Notes under the pieces: generated by a model
The model's input: only the letters and a program-made list of their open reading frames with translations
What the model was told of the DNA's origin: nothing
The model's database searches: none
In this document: one piece after another, positions 35,029 to 48,000 of the stretch
How positions within the stretch are numbered: the stretch's first letter is position 1
How the letters are laid out: every line of letters starts with the position of its first letter
Made by a program: the position numbers and the translations under genes
DNA from: Halichondria panicea
Taxonomy: Eukaryota; Porifera; Demospongiae; Suberitida; Halichondriidae
DNA: 64,000 nt
Direction of reading: 5' to 3'
NCBI RefSeq assembly: GCF_963675165.1
Contig: NC_087377.1
Location: 16,183,518 to 16,247,517, forward strand

Positions 35029-36062
35029 GAGTTGCTTAAAATAGTACCGTTACGTGCTCAGCTTACGCAAACTGTAAACACACACACAGAGGCCATAAAT
35101 CAAATTCTTGGGTCTATGGTGATCTCATCATCGTTTAAATGTCAGACAATCATGTTGTTTGCTACAGTGATGGGTGTACTGAGTTTGACCCCTATACGTG
35201 AGCATCGTCATGGATGACACTGAATCCAATAAACAGAACTACGAGATTGGAATGGTGGTAAGAGCATGCTTGTATGTATACCGCATCTATACCTGTCACA
35301 CAGATTAGACTGCTGTGTGTATGCATGTGGGATCTAATTTCAACGATATCCTTGTAGGTTATCGTGGTATTGAAACCCTGGAGAGATTCCGTTTGGTAAA
35401 TGAGCTTGAAAGTTAGCTCCTCCCCTGACACTTACTGCATGCATCTCTTCAACCCACTCAAGATACCATTTATGAAATGAGGCCGCCTTCTCTGTTTATC
35501 TGACACTCAAGTAATAATATTATATGTACTGTTAGCACTGTCAGCATTCTTGATAACAATAAAGTTTGTATATGATAGTTTTTTCTTATTACTAGCCAGA
35601 CAATTTGGTTTTGAATGCCATGCACACGCTCATCTCATGCAAACTATGAGATATGTATAGTGTCCTTAGCTGTATGTGCACTTCTTCATATACAGTACTT
35701 TTCAAGTAGGTTGAATCATTCAAAGTTGAATGTTGAAGTGAGTACTCACACCACTAAACCACAAAACAAAGCTGATCATGATTATGATCTACCCACAAGC
35801 TTCATAATTATGTACAAATGTATGTGTATCTTTGCTTGAACTTCTCCTAAGTAAGTGCCTAGATTTTCAAAGAGTATCTGTAGCACTGTTACGGATTCAA
35901 CATAGGATGAGGACCATGCATGCCTTTGCTACTTTGGCTCGACATCTCCACTTCTCCTGAACAAATGCTCTATTCACAGTACTTTTGCTGATGTACATTA
36001 ATTCTCTTACTTGGTTTGCTTAAGTAGTGTAGCAACACTCTGGACCTCAAGTCATTTGAATT
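35029..36062 (+). repeat. Tandem duplication, unit 1 (about 1034 bp)
   Basis: Repeated almost base for base at 36063-37098; the largest difference seen is a short insertion near 36556. Near identity across non-coding DNA marks a recent duplication. The unit contains the chimeric securin/Sm-G fragment and a Calx-beta fragment. Confidence 0.93.
35040..35395 (+). pseudogene. Chimeric fragment: securin-like gene joined to SNRPG
   Basis: About 35042-35140 matches the flank and edge of securin-like exon 12848-12992 (GTGCTCAGCTTACGCAAAC, GAGGCCATAA, GGTGATCTCATCATCG). About 35170-35395 matches SNRPG exon 3, its GTAAGAGC donor, following intron and start of exon 4 (TTTGACCCCTA, CATCGTCATGGATGACACTG, GAGATTGGAATGGTGG). 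Order and orientation equal the parent locus with the promoter and 5' exons deleted between. Retained intron excludes a retrocopy. It is not translatable as Sm-G. Confidence 0.88.
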
Positions 36063-37098
36063 GTTGCTTAAAATAGTACCGTTACGTGCTCAGCTTACGC
36101 AAACTGTAAACACACACACAGAGGCCATAAATCAAATTCTTGGGTCTATGGTGATCTCATCATCGTTTAAATGTCAGACAATCATGTTGTTTGCTACAGT
36201 GATGGGTGTACTGAGTTTGACCCCTATACGTGAGCATCGTCATGGATGACACTGAATCCAATAAACAGAACTACGAGATTGGAATGGTGGTAAGAGCATG
36301 CTTGTATGTATACCGCATCTATACCTGTCACACAGATTAGACTGCTGTGTGTATGCATGTGGGATCTAATTTCAACGATATCCTTGTAGGTTATCGTGGT
36401 ATTGAAACCCTGGAAAGATTCCGTTTGGTAAATGAGCTTGAAAGTTAGCTCCTCCCCTGACACTTACTGCATGCATCTCTTCAACCCACTCAAGATACCA
36501 TTTATGAAATGAGGCCGCCTTCTCTGTTTATCTGACACTCAAGTAATAATATTATAAATTATGTACTGTTAGCACTGTCAGCATTCTTGATAACAATAAA
36601 GTTTGTATATGATAGTTTTTTCTTATTACTAGCCAGACAATTTGGTTTTGAATGCCATGCACACGCTCATCTCATGCAAACTATGAGATATGTATAGTGT
36701 CCTTAGCTGTATGTGCACTTCTTCATATACAGTACTTTTCAAGTAGGTTGAATCATTCAAAGTTGAATGTTGAAGTGAGTACTCACACCACTAAACCACA
36801 AAACAAAGCTGATCATGATTATGATCTACCCACAAGCTTCATAATTATGTACAAATGTATGTGTATCTTTGCTTGAACTTCTCCTAAGTAAGTGCCTAGA
36901 TTTTCAAAGAGTATCTGTAGCACTGTTACGGATTCAACATAGGATGAGGACCATGCATGCCTTTGCTACTTTGGCTCGACATCTCCACTTCTCCTGAACA
37001 AATGCTCTATTCACAGTACTTTTGCTGATGTACATTAATTCTCTTACTTGGTTTGCTTAAGTAGTGTAGCAACACTCTGCACCTCAAGTCATTTGAAT
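36063..37098 (+). repeat. Tandem duplication, unit 2
   Basis: Second copy of 35029-36062, carrying its own chimeric securin/Sm-G fragment at about 36072-36428. Any reading frame here simply repeats one in unit 1. Confidence 0.93.
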
Positions 37099-38880
37099 AT
37101 GCATCTAGATGAACACCCACACATGTAGTCAGTGCTGTGTATTATCATGCATGGCATCATCACACTGACAGGCTGTGACAGCCACCTACAGTTGTATCAG
37201 CTTTGTGGTTTAGTGGTGTGAGTACTCACTTCAACATTCAACTTGGAATGATATTCAACCTACTTGAAAAGTACTGTAGCTGTTAGTGTGCAGTTTCTTG
37301 CTTTTTTTGTCCTCTCCCTATAAGTACCACCCATACACTTGAAATGTAGACACAAATGTATTATGTACATCGTACCAATTGTACCCACATTGTTAATTTG
37401 GTTGTTCTCTTCTCTATTTTCAATATGATCCTATTTACTCTTTCCTCCCTGTATAATATATAGTTGAACTACAGATGGTGGGGTGGCCAATGTGTGTGAG
37501 AGTGACGGTCCTGCCACGGTGTGTGCAGCTGAGAACGGACACTGAGAGAGAAGCCACTGCCATGCACTAGTACTGTGCAAACATCCGATCTCAGTGCTCA
37601 GAGTGAGTCATGCATGCATGCTGCATGCATTGTGGGGTTTCTATACCTGAACCTCAGGAGCTGTATTGTCGACGATAACCTGCCTATAATACTGTCATCA
37701 TCTACAACGATGAAGGTACGATAAACTTCCCCATTGTTTGGGCTCTACATCAATTAAATTACTGAATTTTTGTAAAAGAGAAAGAGCGTTTAATTTTTTG
37801 TTTTTTTGTAGATGTTGATGAGTTGCTTCTTTTCAACGACTCTCCACAGGTTGTTGGTAATAGTATCACTGTATGTGAACTACACCGGTGTGCTCAAGTG
37901 TTGTGTCAATTAAGTCAGAGCGAGAATAGCCGAGTTTGACTGTGAGTATAATTTTATATATACTTTTTGTAGCAGGTGCATGATTGAAAAGAAGCATAAT
38001 TTTATAGACTGCACATTTTACTAGATCTTTAATTTATGTGGCTATATATGAAGAATGCCATGCCGTGTTGATAACGAACGATTTTCTATCTTTAATACTA
38101 TTCTTTACCCCTCCCAACACAGGTTCTCCCCTACTGGTATATAGCCTCACTGCATGGACAATGGTTTCAAGAGCAGTCACAAGCAGGAGGGGACTATCAA
38201 TAATCCTGTTGTGCCACGCTGCCCCAGTCAGGATAGTGGTTGAAGAAAGATATTTCCGTATCTAGGTATTGTAACTGCGTGTAGTACATGTTATTAAGTC
38301 TGTATCAGGAGAGACTTTGTGTGGAATGTACCGTATAGCGCGAAATTTTCGAGGCACTTAAATTTTGTGGAATGGCAAAGCATTTCGTTGAATTATACGC
38401 ACACGCTATACGTTGTGTCTTCCGTTAGCTATAAGCATGCATTCGTGGATATAATTATAGAGCCAATTATGTCCCCAAGTTTTGTAGCCATGCTTTTATT
38501 CTATATATATTATGAATAGACATTTCTTCTGCTGCATAAAATATTATACTCTAGTGTGCATGAATTAGTGGGTACACATAACGTAGTGTGTGCAGCCTGT
38601 GCATGTTGTGTGTGCAGAGGGCTCTCGGTAACTAGAGGCAGAGCATTTATCTATAGCTATACCTAGGTATATACATAGCAAGTGCTATGTATGCACTGTG
38701 ACATGCATAGGAGGGAATTTAAGACAACATTTTTGGCACGCTCATACGGTAATTCAAAAATGTCTTTAGAGTAAACAATTCATTACAAGAACAAGAGTAT
38801 CAATCATTCTACCAGCATACTTGCATGCAGTGATTGTTACCTGATTCATGCTCACAACTGCATGTCAGTTCCAGCTAGAT

Positions 38881-38920
38881 TAGCCTCGAATCCAGGCCGA
38901 TTAAAATACGGCCTGGTATG
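38881..38920. repeat. TAGCCTCGAATCCAGGCCG hairpin remnant
   Basis: One arm plus part of the second of the palindrome family at 10954-11006. Confidence 0.5.
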
Positions 38921-39175
38921 TAATTAATCATAGGCGTGGTCCATACACGCCTACGTACTATCTGCTTTATAGCCTAGCTAGCTAGCTGTGGCCCTCTATG
39001 GTGTTGTCGAGAAGGCTTGCACACTAGTCTGAAACCAGAAGAGGCTCTCATCTACCTCTAATGGTTGGATATATAGTCGTGATGTTTTGAACTTGGTTTC
39101 TGTAAATTAATGGTTTGTTTCTCTCTAGCTATAGCTCTTACTTGCACTGATCATTTGTAGCTACATCTACATGTT

Positions 39176-39412
39176 AGCACTATAATTATTTTCGTGAGTA
39201 TTAATTTATGCTATTTTTATGCGAATGAAAGCAAAAATATGTACTCGCAGATAATTGACTTGCGAGTAATTAGAAACCCTATGGAATAACATTAATTTCA
39301 CAACTTGACAGGATTTAGCAGAATAACTATACACAGGTTATTTAATACCAGCAAAATAGTGACATCACAGACAAATCTACCTGTGAAAATAATTATGTCA
39401 CCTAATCCTACC
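39176..39412 (+). repeat. TCACCTTA-type repeat, copy without insertion
   Basis: Shares with 40190-40632 the words GAGTATTAATTT, CAGATAATTG, CTTGCGAGTA, ATTTCACAACTT, TTTAATACCAGCAAAA and CTACCTGTGAAAATAATTATG. It lacks the 216-bp TA-element and thus serves as an empty-site control. Confidence 0.75.
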
Positions 39413-39533
39413 AAACATGCATGCCGGCATACCTGGGTAGTTAGAGGTACTGCATGGCTGCATTGTCATAATAATTATAGTACTAGTTCATAGTACTATA
39501 GTTCATACAGTACTAGCCTCAAGGCTATAGGAG

Positions 39534-39547
39534 TATATATAAAAAAA
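39534..39547 (+). promoter_or_regulatory. Probable TATA box of gene B
   Basis: TATATATAAAAAAA lies about 95 bp before the start codon at 39639. The downstream 5' leader contains GTGCAAGCTACTA, similar to the leader of gene A, so the two promoters are paralogous. Confidence 0.45.
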
Positions 39548-39638
39548 GCAAGATTTAACTCTGCTTGCAATTGTGTAGATATTGTGCAAGCTACTATAGA
39601 GTCTATAGCTGTGGAGTTGGATCGCCTTCACAGCTGCA

Positions 39639-42023
39639 ATGTCTGCAATTCTACTGAGAGCTTTTGCTCTGTGCCTGCTTGTACAGGCAGTCAAGTCTCA
39701 AAGTAATTTACATAGTGTGCATGCAGCAGTTGTGTGTTTTGCGATGTTGATGCATGCCGCATTCAACATAATACAATACCTTATCTGGCAATGCAGACTG
39801 AGCTATACTTATAATTATACATGATTATATATACTGTGCATGCATGCATGTTTACAATACGTTGGAATAAGTATAGCTCATGCAGTCTGCTTTGCTGATA
39901 AGATCTGAACAGAAATTAGTTTTGACTTGACTGAGCTGTAGCCTGAAAGATTTTTCTCACTCTTGAACACAGAAATCTGATTGGTCTGAAAATGTTGTGC
40001 AGTGAAACAAAAATGCAAGGAATTTAGAGTAGTAGCAAGAGTATAAAAGAAGAGAGGTCATGTAACAGCAAAATACAGCAGAATTCAAATGTGGGCAGAT
40101 GAATGTTTGCTTGAATGTGCTAAAACTAGAAATTTATATTTTTAGCACTTAATGAAAATTCACATTTGAATTCTGCTATATACCTTAAGGTGACATATTT
40201 TCGCGAGTATTAATTTCTGCTATTTCTGCGAATGAGAGTAAAATTGCAAAAAATGTGTAGTCACAGATAATTGGAAATTGCAATTAAAACCACTTGCGAG
40301 TACCGTATTACTAGAATATTTTGTGGGTGAAAAACCTTTGCGAATGAGCCAAATCAGCAGAAAAATTGACCCTTTGCGATCTAACTATTGCGTTCTGGAA
40401 AGGATCATGTGTGTTTACTAGTAATAATTTAGGTTTTGCGGATTTAATTGTTGCGAATTGATCAACCCTCGCAAAGTTCGCAAATGTTTGATGCTCGCAA
40501 AACATTCTAGTAATACAGTAATTAGATTTCACAACTTAAGCAAGAATTAGCAATTTAATACCAGCAAAAATGAGCTGAACAGTGAAATCACAAACAAATC
40601 TACCTGTGAAAATAATTATGTCACCTTAAGGTAGCTAAGAACAGTGCAACAACTAAAGATAGTAGAACTTTGATTTTTTACGTTTTGGTGCAGGTATCAA
40701 CTATTGACGCTTCCAATCCCTGTTACATCATATGACATCATCATTCCAGAGTATATGTGCACATTGAAAATATATTAGGCATGGAACTAGCCTATAATTT
40801 CAGCTCAAACATAATTATTATGTTTTGTGCAAATACAGTAGACTCTCACTATTCCGGTACGGCCACCTCAATATACCGGCCATTTGCCAGTTTGGCACGG
40901 AATGCTAGCTAGATGTTTACTGCCAGAGGAGGTTGGACACGCGTCATAATGAAGAGATGTACGGAAACTTGCAGAGAACAGTAGCTATCCAGCTAAGCCA
41001 AGAGACTGCAAGCGATTTTAGCACTCCATACTATATAGTAGTAAAAATACCCAGTGAAACTAGAAACTGAGTAGCATAGTCATACTAGAAGCAATGAGCC
41101 AGAAACTTAGATTAGTCACAAACTTCGAGTTGTTGCTGCACTTCCCTTTGTGGTATAAGCTGCTTGGTATAACCTCGATAATTTTCTCTGATTCATTTAC
41201 GGAGACTAGTAAATCACCTCCGTTATGCCTGTTACGATGATAGCTTCAAGGAGAATACCGGAATCTGGAAACGTTTCATATCCACGTCAGTATATAGTAC
41301 TATATCATGTATGGTACAGCACAAATAATGGGAACCTAGCATGCTTACTTAATAGTCTGTATGTACATGCACTTGTATACAAGGTATGCTTCAATGTATG
41401 CAGTTTAGGTGTGTACAGGGAAACGTCTGTCAATTGAGAACACTAGGTCACAATATTTGTACATGACATTGTACAGTACGTGTACCAGACCCTTCATCAC
41501 ACTACCAGTTTGAATGTGTCTGTGTGTTGTTTATCCATTTAATCACTTGTTGCTTCTGCTTCAAATTTTGCTTCCCATTTCGTTACTATACGTAGCTGCA
41601 TGTCCATGTCTTGTGTAGTTACTATTAGAATGTTTGGCAGTCCGTAGGTAACACCCACACACAGTCATGGTAATTAAACGCTTTGTCAGGCATATAGTGT
41701 AAGACAATCATCATCACCTGTTCTCTCAACTTCTCTTATTCCAGTTACCATGCCGATGATATCTAGCCATCCAATGGACCTGGTGAATGTCAATGCCGGT
41801 ACCGATGTCAGCTTCTCTGTCAATGCTACTGGAGATGAACTGGTTTATCAATGGATGAAAGATGGAGTGGACATTTTTAACACCCCATTTAAATATGTTG
41901 GCACGAATACTAGTAATCTGACAGTACTGAGTGTGAACGATCCTGATGATGAGGGGATTTACTTGGTAACCGTGGGTAATGCTGCAGGGACTGTCCCCTC
42001 AAATGAGACTACACTCTCTATAA
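39639..42023 (+). CDS. Gene B exons 1-2: signal peptide and Ig domain
   Basis: Exon 39639-39702 encodes MSAILLRAFALCLLVQAVKS, matching the gene A signal exon in length (64 nt) and sequence. Exon 41745-42023 encodes an Ig domain with VYQWMKDG and a DEGIYLVTV strand-F motif. As in gene A, both disulphide Cys positions are replaced, here within SFSV and IYLV. The 2 kb intron between them contains the nested element at 40190-40632. Confidence 0.88.
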
Positions 42024-45000
42024 GTAAGTAACTGCCAGCTCAGCATTCCACTTATAAGTGAGCTATACTAAACTGTAAGATGTATACAGTAGCATACTTA
42101 CACGAGGATTCAATCTAGATTAAAGGTCTTGTGTAAGCAGGACTACACTGCTTTGCATAAGAGGAAAATCTAAATTTCCTATACCATCAGGATAGTGCAA
42201 CATTTCGTACACTTTCCTTTATGTGTCCTATGGAGTTTAATAAAGTTAAACGGAGTTAATTGGGTGGAGCGTAGCCTTCACAATGCGCATGCCTAGCAGG
42301 CATCGCCTCGTGCGGAGATCTGCCATCTCACTCGCATTGCCTCGGGCTGAAATTTGTCTAGCTATCACTAAAGCGGGCTAGCTGTCTTTACCGTTTCCCA
42401 CCCACCCATTCCCCTTTTGTTTTGTTTTCTCTGGTATGTTCATACCGTGACGGGGCGGCACCGTAGGAGGGGGCTCGTACCCAGCTACTCACCTAATTTA
42501 TTCCCTCGGCCTGAGGCTAATGATATTCATTGACCCAAATTAACCGCAGGGAATTCGCAGCTAATGATATTCATTGACCCACATTAACCGCTGGGAATGT
42601 GCAGCTAATTATATTCATTGACAGCCTCCTCCTACGCTGTTCCACCCCTCCAACTCCCCATAAAGCTGATGGGTAGTTTGAGGTATATTATGCTGATTGC
42701 CAATCACCGGTTCGAAGTGTAACCAACATTATGTATACACATGTTCTAAGAATTGGTAAAGGCTGTATGGGAAATTTTGCACTATCCTTTGTAAGTACGT
42801 TTGTGCAGGAAACATGACAATTCTCAGGAAAGGAAATGTAAAGACCCTGCGTTGTTTTCTTTCGAACAAATAATTTTAAGTGGCGATACGGGTTGATGCT
42901 GCCGGGTTGACCAGTGATTGCCTTTTACAATGCACATGTATACAACTTGAGCTCTCTCTTTAGTGTTTTGTAACCGTAGCTATATAATTATATTGTTCTG
43001 TGGCATACAGTTGACTGTACTTCACTGACTGTTCCTATTGGAGGTACCATATCGTATTCTACCGGTGCCCTTAGCAATACTAACTACCCGACTGGAACGG
43101 TAGCAGACTACTGCTGTACTCCAGGAGAGTTACTCAATGGAGATGCTACAAGACATTGTCTATCTGGGGGTGCTTGGAGTGGAAGAGGGCCATCTTGTGC
43201 ACGTAGGTTTGTAAAAGTTGTTACATGCAGTTTAAAACCCAGCCTGTAATGATTTCCATGAAGCCTCCGATTGTGTAACTTATCACATTACAAAGTTACG
43301 TTGGTTAGTTTGTATACACGTATTAACTTGGTTTGTCAAAGAGTGTTATGATTATAGAGTCCTTTTTCCAGGGGTTCCATTGTACATGTGTGAGGCTTTG
43401 TACGTTATTTTGTTTATGCATGTGTAATACAGTAAAACTTGTCGAGCGGTCATCCTTGCAGTGGCTGTAAAGAGGTGTAGGCCTTGATAAATAATAATTT
43501 TAGCATAATAGGGGTCTAAAGAGATCAATGTTCATTTTTGGCAAAAAAATGGCTTGAAGCGAGTTGAAGGTGAATAATTATTATGGATTAGTTCAAGTCA
43601 GCAAGGAGAATTAATTATGTCTTGTGTCAGCTACGTTTTAATTTTGTCTATATGTCAGATTTTTTAGGGATTTTTTATAAGAATAATAGGCACATTTTTC
43701 AAGAATAAAGAATAGTGAATAATTAATTTTATCAGGGCCTAAAGAGGTGGCCTGCTAACACAGGTCCTTGCAATGGAGATTTGCATGGCCGGGGCCCATT
43801 AACATGGCTGTATAACTTAAGAAACTGTGTGGGAAACTTTGCATTATCCTTTGTAAGTACATTTGCAGGAAACATGACATTTCTTAGGAAATGAAATTTA
43901 AAAACCCTGTGTTGTTTGCTTTCGAACAAATAATTTAAAGTAGCGATACGGGTTGGTGCTGCCGGGTTGACCAGTGATTGCCTTTTACAATGCACATTAT
44001 ATAACTGGAAACTCTTTAGTGTCTCGTAACCGTAGCTATTATATATGTTCTGTGGCATACAGTTGACTGTACTCCACTGACTGATCCTACTGGAGGTACC
44101 ATATCGTATTCTACTGGTGCCCTTAGCAATACTAACTACCCGCTTGGAACGGTAGCAACCTACAGCTGTACTCCAGGAGAGCTGTTCAATGGAGGCGCCA
44201 CAGGCACAAGACATTGTCTATTTGACGGTACTTGGAGTAGGGTACATCCATTTTGTTCAAGTAAGTTTATTAAAAGTTGTTACCAGCCTGTGATACTCGA
44301 TTTGATTGTGAATACTTTTGTGACTTATTACATTACAAAGTTACGTTGGTTATAGTTTATACGTATTGACTCGGTTTGTCAAAGAGTGTTATGATTAGAA
44401 TCCTTTTTCCAGGGGTTCCATTGTACATGTGTGAGGCTTTGTACGTTATTTTGTTTATGCATGTGTAGCTAATACAGTAAACTTGTCGAGCGGTCATTGC
44501 AGTGGCTGTAAAGAGGTGGTCTGCTAATATAGGTCCTGCAATGGAGATTTGCATGGCCGGGGCCTATTAACATGCCATGGCTGTATAACTTTACATATTA
44601 TTTACAAGAAGTTTCACTGTAGCTCTTTATTTATTTCTCACAGATGCCTGTCCTCAACTTAGTTTGGGGGGTGGCCGTGTAATATATACTTTAAGCCCTA
44701 ACATCAATACAAAATATCGCCTTGGAACGTCAGCTTCTTTTGATTGTACCCTCTTTGGTCACGCTTTAACCAGTGCTGGCAGGGTTACCTGCGTGCTTCC
44801 CTCTGGTCCCGACAATGGTAACGGCGTATGGAGTGGTGTGATACCATCATGTTCCCGTGAGTTCCTGTCATGTGACTCTGCCGGCACGAGTGCATGAATG
44901 CTGCTAACCCAGAGTTAGTGTTAATTGTTTACTCTCTGCAGCCATCGTGTGTCCTGATCTGGCGGACCCAACTAACGGAAGAGTCACCTTCACAACAAAC

Positions 45001-48000
45001 GATTTAGCTCCGTTCAGGTTGGGTATCGTGGCAATCTACAGCTGTGATCCAGGCTATGGACTGAGTAGTACAGGCCTTAAAATTATAAGAACTTGTGTAG
45101 ATCTATCTTCTGGAACAAATCTTGTCGGTACATGGAATGGCTATGCCCCTAATTGCTCCGGTTGGTTAATAATATATACACGCAACCATAAACGGAAAGT
45201 ATTAATATTATTTTTCTACAGCAATCCAGTGCACGGCTTTAGAAGCCATCGACAACGGAACCATCAGCTACAACTCTACTGGAAATGAACGGTTTGGACT
45301 TAACACTGAGGCCACTCACACCTGTACCACGGGCTACTTCTTGAGTAATGGGAGTGATGTTGTGAGGGTGTGTGGGGGAGACGAGTCTAATGCTACTGGA
45401 ATGTGGAGTGGCAATGTTCCCATGTGTACAGGTGAGAGTTTGCTACTGGTCTGCATGCACATGTAGAGTTCATATGCTTGTAGTTTGTGTTTAGGCAACT
45501 TACTATTTAATAGTCAATTTTCACCTTAGCAATAACTTGTCCTGCTCTGCCTTCAATTGTTGATGGTGAACTTGTGGATTATGGCAGCAATTCACCTGAT
45601 GTGAGTGATATGCTTCCCTTTGGTGCCATGGGGACCTACAAGTGTACCACTGGGTTTGCACCGGAAGGCGGGGCCATGGTGACCAGGACTTGTACTGCAA
45701 ACAATGATAATGTTTCTGGAGGCTCTTTTGAAGGAGTTGCAGTTTGTGTGTGTAAGTTACAATTACGCTTATATAACAGACGTTTTGAGCTAACCCAGAA
45801 TGAGTGTAAATTATTTACCCTCTGCAGCCATCATGTGTCCTTATCTGGCAGACCCAATTAACGGAACAGTCACCTTCTCAGCAGACGGTCTAGCTCCATT
45901 CACGTTGGCTACCGTGGCAACCTACAATTGTGAGCCAGGCTATGGACTAAACAGTACAGACACAAGAACTTGTGTGGATCTATCTGGTGAAACAGATCCT
46001 GTTGGTACATGGAATGGTGATGCCCCTACTTGCTCCGGTTCGTTAACATAATACACACAGCCATAAACGGAAATTTTTTTCTACAGCAATCCAGTGCATG
46101 ACTTTAGAAGCCATTGACAACGGAACCATCAGCTACAACCCTATTGGAAATGGACAGCTTGAATTTAACACTGAGGCCACTCACACCTGTACCATGGGCT
46201 ACTTCTTGAGTAATGGTAGTGATGTGAGGGTGTGTGAGGGAAATGACTCTAGTACTGCTGGAATGTGGAGTGGCACTGTTCCCACGTGTACAGGTGAAAG
46301 TCTGCTACTGCATGGTCTGTATGCACATGCAGGGCCATGAATAGGGTGGCAAAATAACAGCTGGAAATTTTTATCATTTATTATCCTCTGAGTATAGCAG
46401 CTGTTCATGGCAACTTGTAAACTTGGCGGCGACCCTTTACCATTTGCGGCAATAGTGTCAACCGCTGGCGGGTAAATGTTAAGCGAAGGCGGGTGACCCC
46501 TATAGGCCACCATAGATCATTGATATTAAGGTAGATCTCCCCCTGACATGTACAGTTCATATGCTTGTAGCCTGTGTTTAGGCACTTAATTAAATAGTCA
46601 ATTTTCACCTTAGCAATAACCTGTCTTGCTCTGATTGTTGATGGTGAACTTGTGGATTATGGCAGCAACTCACCTGATATGAGCAACATGCTTCCCTTTG
46701 GTACCATGGGGACCTACACATGTGCCACTGGGTTTGCACCGGTAGGCGGCGCCATGGTGACCAGGACTTGCATTGCAAACATGGATAGTGTTTCTGGAGG
46801 CTCTTTTGATGGAGTTCAAGCAGTTTGTGTGTGTAAGTAATTTTGATATTTACTTAGATGTTTTGAGCTAACCCAGAGTGAGTGTAAATTCTTTACCCTC
46901 TGCAGCTATCATGTGTCCTGATCTGGCAGACCCAATTAACGGAACAGTCACCTTCTCAGCAGACGGTCTAGCTCCGTTTATGTTGGCTACCGTGGCAACC
47001 TACAGTTGTGAGCCAGGCTATGGACTGAATAGTACAAGCACAAGAACTTGTGTGGATCTATCTGGTGAAACAGATCCTGTTGGTACATGGGATGGGGAAG
47101 CCCCTACTTGCTCCGGTTCGTTAATCACACAGCCATAAACAGAAAATGTTTATTCTTCTATATACAGCAATCCAGTGCATGACTTTATCAGCCATTGACA
47201 ACGGAACCATCAGCTACAACCCTACTGAAAATGGACGGTTTGGATTTAACACTGAGGCCACTCACACCTGTAACACGGGCTACTTCCTGAGCAGTGGGAG
47301 TGATGTGAGGGTGTGTGGGGGAAACGACTCTAGTACTACTGGAATGTGGAGTGACACTGTTCCCACATGTACAGGTAAAAGTCTGCTATTGGTCTGTATG
47401 CACATGTGCACAGTTCATATGCTTGTAGCTTGTGTTTAGGCAACTTAAATTTCTGAAAGAGTTTTTTATAACCAATTTTCACCTTAGCAAGCTTGCATAT
47501 GTTTTCTACATGACTTGAGAGAAACCCAAAATGAATGTAAATTATTCACTCCCTGCAGCCATCATGTGTCTTGGTCTGCCGGACCCAACTAACGGAACAG
47601 TCACCTTCTCAGCAGACGGTCCAGCTTCGTTTATGTTGGCTACCGTGGCAACCTACAATTGTGAGCCAGGCTATGTACTGAATAGTATAAACACTACAAG
47701 AACTTGTGTGGATCTGTCTAATGAAGCAAATCCTGTCGGTACATGGAATGGTGATGCCCCTACTTGCTCCGGTTGGTTGGTTAATCATAATATACACACA
47801 GCCATACACATTATTCATTATATACAGCAATCCAGTGCACGGCTTTAGCAGTCATTGACAACGGAACCATCAGCTACAACACTACTAGAAATGGACAGTT
47901 TGAATTTAACACTGAGGCCACTCACACCTGTACCACAGGCTACTTCCTGAGTAATGGGAGTGATGTGAGGGTGTGTGGGGGAAATGACTCTACTATTGGA

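Larger units (their letters stand above)
34935..38280 (+). pseudogene. Mosaic relic of a Calx-beta gene 3' half
   Basis: Short blocks match gene B or gene A exons in their original order: 34935-35020 (gene B exon 59394-59600), 35405-35565 and its tandem copy (exon 62719-63051), 37440-37545 (exon 63391-63519), 37655-37716 (end of exon 63646-63855), 37805-37945 and 38105-38275 (gene A tail exons at 29322 and 29539). All are truncated and out of frame. The order shows a once complete third paralogue now reduced by deletions. A securin/Sm-G fragment is embedded in it. Confidence 0.8.
31505..39638. other. Intergenic region between paralogues A and B
   Basis: Contains a long-TIR element (31652-32199), a TTAC array, dispersed repeats, a mosaic pseudogene (34935-38280) and a copy of a TA-rich repeat at 39176-39412. 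Between about 32300 and 34200 nothing beyond short repeats was recognised. No intact gene is supported. Confidence 0.6.

Noticed and set aside
35192-36463. Two small minus-strand genes with identical products
   Set aside because: Both lie antisense to the duplicated securin/Sm-G relic; identity only reflects the tandem duplication.
43732-44214. Minus-strand open frame of about 160 codons
   Set aside because: It runs antisense through CCP exon 44063-44260 and its intron; the plus strand has clear CCP coding sequence with splice sites, so this is a shadow.
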